Shown one piece after another: positions 42,001 through 52,354 of a stretch of 64,000 bases of DNA. The DNA is from Parapristionchus giblindavisi. Taxonomy: Eukaryota > Nematoda > Chromadorea > Rhabditida > Diplogasteridae. Made by a program: the position numbers and the translations under genes. The stretch covers positions 248,001 to 312,000 of the forward strand of contig CALSFV010000061.1 of assembly GCA_943737045.1 (NCBI GenBank), given 5' to 3'. The first letter of the stretch is position 1. Every line of letters begins with the position of its first letter. The notes under the pieces are model-generated. The model was not told the DNA's origin, ran no database searches, and was given only the letters and a program-made list of their open reading frames with translations.

Positions 42001-42942
42001 ATTTTCCCGGAAAACGGTTCTTGCATATACGGCCACTGGTGTGTTTTTTATGAAAAAAAAACAAAAAAAGATTACTCATGCCAAACTTGTCATGGCGAGC
42101 ATAGCTCGAATAGCTAGGTTATCGGTTTTCAAAATCCGGTTAGGTTTTTCGATTTTTTGAAAATTTGGCTCAAAATTCGGACATGTATTTCGATCTTTGT
42201 GAAATTTTGGCTCAAAATCTGGTCAGATTGTGCGATTTTTGAGAAATTTAGGATCAAAATCCGGTCAGGCTGGGTACTTTGTAACTTAATTTTCGACCTA
42301 TGATGGATACATATCGATGTGGTTGGAACCATACATTTTCACACCCTCACAATGTGAAGATTGACCCACCATATACGGCTCATTTTCAGGGGCAACCCAC
42401 TATATAATGCGAAAAATAACGATTTTTTTTTTAAATTCGACCCACTATATAAAAATAATTCGGTGAGGGCACCGAAAATGTATGGTTGGAACCAATATCG
42501 ATTGACATTAACCCCAACCAATGAGCATTTTTTATTTACTGGAATAATGTATTCTTATGAGAACTCTCCTTCGATAGTATCTATGCATATGTCGAATAGC
42601 TAGGTTATCGGTTTTCAAAATCCGGTCCGGCTTTTTGATTTTTGTGAAATTTTGGTTCAAAATCCGGTCAGGCTTTTGGATTTTTGTGAAATTTTGGTTC
42701 AAAATCAGGTCTGACTTGATACTTTGTAACATACTTTTCGACCTATGGCATCTATGCTTCATATTCGATAGTATCTATAGATCAATAACGTCGTCTGAAG
42801 TGTTTTTATAATAATTATGCTGATTTCATTACAGTCTGGTTGGTGGTGCGGGAGTAGTGACTGGTCAGTCATTCGGCCGTGACTTTGTCATCTTTGAGCC
42901 TGGAAGTCGTCACTCGTTCCAGCAGGCTATGGGACGGTAAGC

Positions 42943-42986
<44 letters not shown>

Positions 42987-43654
42987 AGTGGCATCGCCAA
43001 CCCCACTGCCATGATCTTGTGTGCCGCCAACATGTTGGAGCATCTTCACCTCGTCGATCACGGAAAGGCCTTGAGAAAGGTATTGCACATCATTCATATA
43101 TAATAAATATAAATAAGAAAATCATAACGTTGTCCATCCGTAATCGTTTTCATAGCTAGTTAGTTATAGTTATCTTCTAGTTCTAGCTAGATTTGTTTTT
43201 GCTTTTAGATTGATTGATTGGCTCATTGTTGGATATCATGTGTTTCACTTTTTTGCTGTTGATATTGAATGAGTAAAGATTCATTCTTAATTTAAATTTG
43301 TTTTTTTAAGGCCGTGGAAGACGTAATTCGTGAGGGTAAAGTACGCACTCGTGATATGGGAGGGTAAGATTATTTATTTATTTATCCATCAGTTAATACA
43401 TGAATAATGAAAAAAAGCAACAATAAGGGAGTGATGGAGTTCCGTCGTTGTGAGCGATTTCCGTTTGGGAGTGGATTATTATGCAATCATTGATTTACAT
43501 GATTTATTTTGACATCCATATGTGCGATATGTTGTTGTGTGTGCAACAAGATCTCTCAAAATGCTTGAATGACGTTGCATTTAAAGTTGTGTTTTTTTTC
43601 AGATACAGCTCAACAAACGAGTTTGCCGACGAAGTCATCTCGAAGTATAAATAA
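39051..43654 (+). CDS. idhb-1: NAD-isocitrate dehydrogenase beta subunit, mitochondrial
   Basis: Regulatory/structural subunit of the mitochondrial NAD-dependent isocitrate dehydrogenase of the TCA cycle (isocitrate to 2-oxoglutarate). Exons: 39051-39110, 39227-39301, 39551-39644, 39927-40018, 40160-40267, 40523-40723, 41166-41234, 41422-41564, 42835-42936, 42989-43079, 43311-43363, 43603-43654; phases agree, 379 residues, close to the human beta subunit. Residues 1-40, rich in Arg/Ala/Ser, fit a mitochondrial import signal. Family blocks: [68 protein letters not shown] and [12 protein letters not shown]. The LSEV stretch after the first domain strand, instead of the alpha-type residues, points to the beta subunit. 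Intron 8 (41565-42834) carries four transposons. Confidence 0.95.
41694..42039. mobile_element. Family D element interrupted by a family C element
   Basis: Ends TGTGGCCGTATGCAAGAA and the inverse TTCTTGCATATACGGCCA. The core forms a strong hairpin (TTAGCGTAGGCGGAGG and inverse). A complete family C element sits at 41803-41990 with perfect 8-base duplication ATGACGTC. Confidence 0.8.
41803..41990. mobile_element. Family C element nested in family D
   Basis: CATACATTTTCGGTGCCCTC to GAAAATGTATG, perfect duplication ATGACGTC (41795-41802, 41991-41998). The nesting shows that the D copy was already present. Confidence 0.9.
42100..42302. mobile_element. Family B element
   Basis: CATAGCTCGAATAGCTAGG to TTCGACCTATG; flanks ATGGCGAG and ATGGATAC, partly matching. 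Confidence 0.75.
42330..42484. mobile_element. Family C element
   Basis: CATACATTTTCACACCC to GAAAATGTATG; perfect 8-base duplication GTTGGAAC. Confidence 0.9.
42586..42747. mobile_element. Family B element
   Basis: CATATGTCGAATAGCTAGG to TTCGACCTATG; flanks TATCTATG and CATCTATG match at seven of eight positions. Confidence 0.75.
42945..42987. repeat. (TTA)n microsatellite abutting an acceptor
   Basis: Fills the short intron between idhb-1 exons 9 and 10 and runs straight into the TTAAAG acceptor. Confidence 0.95.
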
Positions 43655-44147
43655 ATAAATAAATAGAAATCATCTATTTTTTTTTGTAGTTTGTAGCATG
43701 TAATTGTATAGATTAATCAGCACCAAAATATATACCTATCTAATCTCACTCATAGACACTAGAGATCTTATACGCACTCCCACTTGTAGAGACTAGCAAT
43801 TATCGATTACTATTATATACGGATTCCACCCAATTCATATAGAACCATAGCTTAGATACTATACCCGAACAGATATATATCCGCCCTCTAGCGTGCCTTA
43901 GCCAGTATCCCACCCCTTATCGTTTGTATATCATTTTATTAGTGCCTTCACCTTGTTCATTTTAACATTTCATCATTTTTCTATAATTTGCTGTATCATT
44001 GTATCATTCTGCATGCACTCTTTGGTAGTCTGACATACAAAATGCGTAAGGCGTTGAGGGATTTCCGGAATTCTCTCACTAACAAGCTTTGAAATCTATG
44101 AAGACACTTATAGGTTGCCAAGTTGTGTAGATCGTCGTTTGTGTGTG

Positions 44148-44153
44148 AATAAA
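44148..44153 (+). terminator. Possible polyadenylation signal of idhb-1
   Basis: AATAAA, about 490 bases after the stop. Confidence 0.4.
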
Positions 44154-44591
44154 GAATCTTCCGCCATTTCAATGTTTTAAGAAATGATATTGATTTTAAA
44201 GGCGTTCAATTCGCTTTGTTGTATACCTAAATCTCTGTTTACTTAAAGAAAATCCCCTCTCTTATCGCCAATCTTTGTCATTGTTTCATTCACCCCAACA
44301 AAGGGGCGTATCACTGAATATTTCGTTCCGGCTGTCACTAGTGCGCCCCAGCGAACCAATGCCGATCTTTCTCTAACCGTCGCGCCCTCTCCCCGTTAGC
44401 AGCGCTCTCTCTGCTATCTCGCTCTTTTCCTATCGGTCTTTGGCCGTCGCCCCTTTGCTCCGCACTCACCCACACCACCGCCGATCTCTCTGCTGGTTTT
44501 CGGCCTCAATCAATCAATAAATTGTCAATATTCGCGGTGGGAACTCTGCATATACCCTACCGTACCCTCTCAACCACCGCTCACCTTGATG

Positions 44592-44604
44592 TCCACTTCA
44601 GTTA
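44592..44604 (+). promoter_or_regulatory. Probable spliced-leader acceptor before sym-4
   Basis: GTCCACTTCAG followed by TTA and then the ATG. No exon upstream joins it. Confidence 0.55.
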
Positions 44605-46640
44605 ATGAGCACAGAGGAAGAAGACGAATTCGAAGATGCTTTGGACTCGCTACCAGGGCTGCCAAACGAGGTTATTTATTTTCTGCATTTGTTTAAACCG
44701 ATTTCGTTCCCCTCGTAAGACTGTTTTTTGTTATTCATTCCCTTTTGCTGTTGCGTTGTCGTCTTGTTTTCTTCTCTATTATAAGGCCTTTTGTCTCTCA
44801 AGTCTATTACGTAGGGCAATTTTAATTTGTGCGCTGCTTTTGGACTTTCTTGATAATTTTTGTAATGTAATGTAATGATGATTGTTGATATAAATTTAAT
44901 TAGTTCTTTTCTTCATCGCTGCGTAGAATGTACAAGGAAAGTGCAACCATCTCTCAATGTCAGATATCTCTCTGTCTTACTCTTCTAACTGTACTTATCG
45001 AACTGTACTGCAACCTAACTGTATTTATCGACTTGTGTCTCTCTTCTATATAGATATAGCGGCGCACATTATTAATTTAATTATTGAAGCACATTATTAA
45101 TTTAATTTTTTATTGGCATTTTCTAGTCGTGCGTGCAAAACTTGTATTTGTAAATTTAAAATTATTATAACTTGTTACTTATTATGTTAAACTTATTTGT
45201 TAAAGCGCTTATAAAAATGAGAGGTTACACGTGCGTAAATAGATAATTGCTCCACCCTCCCTCCCAATAGGTTCTGTGCTTGATAAATGTCATTAAATTG
45301 TAAATTGTAAATTAAAATTGATAATAAATTAATTGTTTCCATTGCAGTCGACCTGCACGCCCTCTCGTCCCTCTCAACTGGCCGCATCTCAACCACTGCT
45401 ACCTTCATCGGCCACATGCACTCCCTCCCATCATGGGCCGGCCACGTTCCCCGCCGTCTCTGGCAGGCCACAGATTGCCGCATCCATGCCACCGCCCCTG
45501 CTGACGACAACGCCATCAGCGCTAACGAGCTCATGTGGCCCGTCGATAACCACGCCCATCACTGCGACTACCGTGATCGCTGTAAGGATATATTGATTGA
45601 TTGGTTTTCGATTACAGTATCCTATTCCTACCGTAATCGCTGTAAGGATATATTGATTGATTGGTTTTTGATTACAGTTTCCTATTCCTTGTACCTTCAG
45701 GATCCCTCGATGAGCGCGCGCCAGGAACGATTGAACAACCTGCGACGACGACTGAGGGATGAATTTGGTCATACTAGCAGAGGACGAACTCCTTCTAGTG
45801 GTAAGAGTGATTATTGATTGATTTTTGGTTGAATTATTGATTTGTTATACTATGTAATTATCGATTGGTTACTTTCAGTCGAAGCCTCGGACTCAATATC
45901 ACTAACGAGTGATCAAACCTCGTTACACTCGTGGCATCACAGTCTGCTGGGAGGTGAGGATTATTGATTTATTCATTTTATTGATTTTTTTTTAATTTCA
46001 AATATTTCGTACAGCCCGAGCTAACTACTCTCCGCTCTGGCATAACTCTCGTCGACAAAGAAAGCGAGTTGCCAGAACAGAGAGTCAAATGAGCTCACGT
46101 GGCCACTTTAATTATGTGTATAGTAGAGAGATGTTTGTTTATTTATTTATTTATTCATTTATTCCGCAGGCAACATGTGCGTTGTTCGACCGGCGGACAC
46201 TATGAGCACGCGTGCAGGCAGTGCAATGGGCGGAGCCGGGCAGGTATCGATTGATTGATTATTGATTTTTCAAATTCTAATTATCGATCGATTTCTACAG
46301 TTCTCGCCGACATCTCCCTCCTCTCCGCCTCCTGCAGTACCACCGCCCAAGCGTGCGGTAAGTAATTTAATCTTTTTTTCCAAAATATTCAAACGACACA
46401 AGGTCGAATGGGAACCGATTGGATGAAAACTATTTTCGTCTGATATAGAAGTGCTAATGAATAGTCAAACTATGCCAACATTTATCATCCAATCGGCTCT
46501 TATTCATCGCTTCTCATCCGACCTAGTGCTATTCATGCTATGATATCCCGTAGCGAGGATAAAATTGCGTTCATTGTAACTATAACTTTTTCCATGCATT
46601 AATTCCCATATGATTACCAATATCGTTAAATATAGTTTAA

Positions 46641-46694
<54 letters not shown>

Positions 46695-49600
46695 CATTAT
46701 TATTATTATTATTATTCCAGTCCGCGCCTCCTCCCCTCCCGCCTCGTCCCGCCTCCATTCGACTGCCCGACCCCGTGGCCGCCGAGGTGCTCAAGCGGAT
46801 CGCTGAGTCGGAACGACTGTCGCAGGCTGCTGCTGCTGCGTCGCCTGAGGCTATCGATAACGATCGATCGAGGGACGAAGGCGATGTGGAGGAGACCATG
46901 GTGTAGGTTATTATTGATCTTTGATCTTTTGCCTGTGATTGGTCTTTGATCTTGGACTGATCTTTGCCCTTTTGAACAATGATTGATCTTTGGTCTTTTG
47001 GCCTACGGTCTTTCATCGTGAGTGAACCACTGTGTACTGCAATACTTGACCTTTGATCTCAGACTGATCTTTGATCTTTGCAGCCAAATGAATGAGCTCA
47101 CTCTGATGGCCACCCAAGGTCCCTCATCCAGTCTGCAGTCGCCCATTGCATCATCTCCTCCTAGTAGTCTATTGGACGCCCGACCTAGAAGTAAGAGCAC
47201 GCGAGAGGACGGGTCGCCGACCAAAGAGCGCGAAAGGTACGCTTGATCTTTGAACTTTGTTCTCTGATCTTTGATCTTTGCTTAGTCTGGAGTGGTTCCC
47301 TGCTTCAGGAAGACGTCGCAGCCGCTCAACACGTCCACGGAGTCGATGGAGCAACAAGGTAGTGCTGCGTCCTCTGCGGGCACGCTTACTGGTGAGATTT
47401 AGGTTTCTGCTTTGACTTATGGTGGCTGAGGTTGAGATTATAACAATCGTCTCTCTACCCCCATATTTTCAAGAAACAACTTGCTAATCACCCCATTATT
47501 CATGATTTACATGACATGTCTCGTTGCGCCTCGGGCGTAAATAAATAAATAAATTAATTAATTAATTAAGGTTCCACGTCAAACACGCTCATCAATCCGA
47601 CCTCGCCCCTATCGGGCCAGAATGCGTCGACGATAGAGAGGAGGCGAGGACACACGAAGACGAATTCGCTGGATAGAGGGCTGACTCTTGCGAAGTGCAT
47701 CAAGGTCATACATTGCCATACCCTCGCAGTGCGAGGATTGACCCACTATATAAGGCACATTTTAGGCCACTTGATAAAAATAGGAAGCTAAAAATGACGA
47801 TTCTCTAGCGAAAATAGCGAATTTTGTGAATCAACTCACCCTATTTCGAGAATTGACCCACTATATAAAAATAGACGGCGAGGGTACCGAAAATGTATGA
47901 TCAAGGTAGTGTGGTTTGTGTTGCCTATGTTATGAAGGGATGAAAGTGATCTTCATTGTCAGTGAAGATTCTTCACCATGCATGGGCGGAAGGGTCATCT
48001 AAACTGAAAATATTATTTTAAAGGTTAATCGTACAAGTGGCATTTCAAGAACTTTACAATTTCATCTAAACGTCATTTTCTACAAGAGGGCATTTCGCAC
48101 CCAATTCTCGAGAAGCTCTAAATTGATTTTGATATGTTGATTTTGATATATTATATTGCGAAGAGCTGCAAAGCGCGAGAAAAAATATTTTCATGCATTT
48201 ATTCGCAGAAATAGTATTGCTGTTGTTACAATGAATGCTAAATATGCATATTCAGACTGGTCCATGGCCTCCTCCATCGAGCAAGACGATATCACTGACC
48301 AGAGGACAGCAAGGACCGAACTTTGAGGTCGAAGAAGAGGTTTGTAGTTTGATCTTTGATCTGTGGTCGATCTATAATCCTATCGTATTCAGGAGCGCAA
48401 CTGCCTCGCGGATCAGGTCATTCAGCAGCTGACCACGAGTGTCATTGGCGAGACCTCGGGCATAGTAACGAGTGTCGAGGAGTCGCCCATGGTGAGGGAG
48501 TGTCTTTGAAGTTTGAGGATATTAAGCATACATGGGGTGCCCTCTGTCAAATAAGGGGTTTTCGAAAATTCGTGGAATGCCCCCCTGTAAAAAATGACGT
48601 TTAGGTGAAATTTTTGGAATAATAGTGAAGGCCCTATTAATTGAAATGCAGCGAAATCGAAATGAATTTATCATCATGGTATTAAGTGATCTGTAGAACC
48701 TGAATCTGCCTAATCTAATAACTATATTAGATGACATTAATCAATGAAAGACCCCGAGCTAATTGAGATTCTCTGCTCTGACAACACACTCTCTGGTAGG
48801 CAATGAAAACTAGGGAGTGTGAACAGAGCGGAGAGTTTCAAATTAGCTTGATGTGTGCCTGTAAGAAAAAAACTTGAAACTTCATTTTTTCATAACGAAC
48901 TGTTCGTGTTCAAATCATTCTCTACTAGAAATGCCCACATTGTTCTTCAAAACGAATTAATCTTGATAACCTTGCTATCTTTCAGCGTCCCTCGCAGCTC
49001 GGTGCCATCCCCTCGTGCTCCTCCTCGTCCCCTTCCTCCTCAGCCTCCTCATCGGTGTCATCCACGAAGGGAGAGCGGAGAGGAGGAGGAGCGAAGAATG
49101 GACAGAAGAAGCATGAGGAGAAGTATAGTAATGGACGGAGGATGAAGGACAAGGAGCGGCACAGGGACACGCTGTCGATCGTGGTGAGGATTTACTGATT
49201 GGTTAAAGGCTCACCTCAGGCAATTTTAATCTCCGCTCTTTCTAAGCTCTCTCGTAGAAAGCGAGAGAGCATTGGCAAAGCGGAGAGTTGCAAATTTGTC
49301 TGCTCATTGATTTTTGGCATTTGTTTTATTGGATAATCGATTGCCGATGATTCATGAATTTATTGATCGACTGATTTTAGACGGAATCACCGGAGCATCA
49401 GTCGTCTGCGTCGACGTCGTTGCCTCGTCTTGACGTCACCTCGGACACTGACGTCAACGCGGCCGACAACGAGTTGTCCTCGCCGTGGACTTCGCCCCAG
49501 GCGGAGCCAGAATCTGGGATTACGGTAGGATCGAGCAGGTCACTGCCCCTGCACGATCGATCGATGGGCGCGAGGCTGGAGGAGTACCGAGATGTGGGAG

Positions 49601-52263
49601 CGAATGTGAGTTATCGATTGATTTTTTTAAGTTTGAAAGAAAAAAATGTAATTTTTTAAACATGATTTTGGGGTATGCTTGACATGTGCTTGACCTGTGT
49701 GTTCCATGTTTCGTGATTATAATACCAGGTGACGACGACGTAATGTTCGTTCACTATCAAGTTTCCCTTTTCCCAAAATTGTAATAAAGCATGGTGGTAA
49801 TGTTTATCGAAGTTGACGTCGCGATTAAACTCGCTATCGCTCATTTCGTATAACAAGGCGATTGAAGTCGAGACGGGGGGAAACGAGCGTTGCTTATGTC
49901 GTCACTACTCTCCACATTGACAATACTCTCTAGTGAACAAGGAAAGCGAGAGAGTGTGGCCAGAGCGGAGAGTTTCAAAGCCCTGGCTCGAGGTGTCGCT
50001 TTAATATTCCATTCGTGACGTTTATGTTCGTTTCGTTGCAGCATCCGTCCGCTGACACCTCGTATGATCCGATTACGCGCGATGTGGAGAGGCGAATGAG
50101 CATGAAGGGACACGGGCAAGTGGGCGGAGTCGATGGAAGCACACGGTACGTGCGTGATTGGTGGACAGGGGAAAAAGCGGGACTTGGCATTTTGCCAAAT
50201 ATTCATTTATTGATTGATTGCAGGGGAGATAAGATGGACGATGAGACGACGAGCATTGCTGGATCCACCCTGAGTCATGCAGGCAGCGCAGTGAGGGAGT
50301 ATGCGAGTGGATTGCTTAGGTGAGATTGATCTTTGATCTCTGGTCCCGGGATTGATCTTTGAGCTCCTGAACTGAGCATTGTTCTTTGTACTTTGATCTC
50401 TGGTGATCTCATGAGATTGCTCTCTGGTCTCCTGAACTTTTGATCTTTGATCTTTGATCTTTGGTCTCCTTCAGAGGTGTTGTCTCTCGTGCTCGTAGTG
50501 TGATGCATTTGACGGCGTCGTCGTCCTCCAAGGCAGCCATTGAGTCCGAGATGAGCGATAGTGATGTTAGTTTTTTTGATGTTTGGATTTTCATCAGTAT
50601 ATTGTTTTCTATGTTAGGTTCAACATACTTTTGAGTTACTGAAATTTTAGTAAACTACTTTACTTTAATAAACTTAAGTTACTGAACTCGCTCACGCTAA
50701 TCATGCATATTCAATATATCCTAAATATATAATTAAATATTTATCTATTCTAACATATTAACCCTGTCTTCAGAGTGAGATGGACGATCCGTCCCTGCCT
50801 GATTCTGCCTCCGTGGCTGGTCGTCAGTCCACCGCGTCCACCTCCAATGGTATAGTGCGACCGCGAAACGCCAAGAAGGGACCATTCGATTTTGCTGAAC
50901 TCAAAGTCGTGCAGGTACTGTAGATTACTGTGGTTTGGTCTGTTATCTTTGTAGGAATACTGTAGTTTGACCTTTGATCTCTGTAGGAGTTGACGAACGA
51001 GCACACGGGCGCGGTGTGGTGTGTGCGATTCTCGATCTGTGGAAGGTGAGCGAATTTAAATCTTTTATTATTAATAATTTAATAAAAATATTAATTATGT
51101 TTTGGACTTGCTTCTTCAGCCTGGTGTATATGGGTTTCATAACAATCTATTCTTTCCAGTTTTGGTGGAATTCATGATATAGTAGAAATCTCAGTTATAT
51201 AACAATAGCATGATCATTGTATTGTATAATTATATATTCTTTGTATATTCAATATATATTGTGTATCCTGCTTTTTTATATTCTCCATTATATAATGCAA
51301 TATTCGTGCTCCTCGGGCGTAGATAAATTAAATTTAATTAAAATTAATTAAATTAAATTCAGATTGATGGCGACCGCTGGACACGATACGATCATTCGAG
51401 TGTGGTGTGTGCGCTCGGCGCTGTCGTACTTTAACAATATGAGGGAGAAGTGAGTGCAACGAATACTTCTATGATAATAACTTGTCTAGCACATCGATAC
51501 TCCTAAGGGCACCTTCCAAGCTAATTTGAAACTCTCCGCCATGGCCGCACTCTTTCGCTTTCTTTGTCTACGAGAGAGCGTTGCCAGAGCGGAGAGTAAA
51601 ATTAGCTCGGGGTGTGCCTTTAATCTACTTTTTGATCACTTCTTGGTTGTACCAAGGATAGGTTGTATTTGCTTACTGATTACTGTACTGTAACAAATAT
51701 ATAGTTGGCATCTGCCGTAACCGTTGATCCTTGATCTTTGCAGATACCAACAGAAGCGTGGAAGCTGCGCCTCCTCGTCTAACAATTCCTTTGATGGATT
51801 CGATCGAACGATGGCAGATCTCGAGAGTGATATCGCGTCGAGCTATAAGCCTACATCATCCGGTAATAATAATAATAATAATAATAATAACAGTGGTAGT
51901 TGTAGTAGTTAGGCGTGTTCGGACAAGCTTATTTTGTTATCTTCTGTTTTCTGTTTCTCCTTTGGTGACGCCACATCATGCAATGTAAGCAAAGATAATT
52001 AAATAAATATTTTTAAAAATATATATATATTATATAAATAATAAATAAATATTTATTTAAGAAGCCGGTGACAGCATGGATGGTGGTGGCGGTTCGAGCG
52101 AGGAGGGAGAATCGCCACTGTTTGCCAATAAGCCCTTCGCGGTCTTCAAGGTGCATTTGGGTTTCACTCATTCATTATCAGAAAGCTGATTGTTTACAAA
52201 AAGTATTAGAAGTGGAGAACTACTGAGAAGTCCATACTTACTTTCACTTCTTTGTGGTGTAAT

Positions 52264-52354
<91 letters not shown>

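Larger units (their letters stand above)
43655..44604. other. 3' end of idhb-1 and 5' region of sym-4
   Basis: AATAAA occurs at 44148-44153, a plausible end for idhb-1, and again at 44516-44521. A splice acceptor (CCACTTCAG) ends at 44601, just before the next ATG. Confidence 0.5.

Noticed and set aside
46504..47016. 170-residue minus-strand frame with an Asn run
   Set aside because: Antisense to sym-4 exon 7 and the (TTA)n array; no support as a gene.
47287..47391. Alternative acceptor (CTTAG at 47285) for sym-4 exon 9
   Set aside because: It leads to the wrong phase for the next exon, which then stops; the acceptor ending at 47308 keeps all phases.
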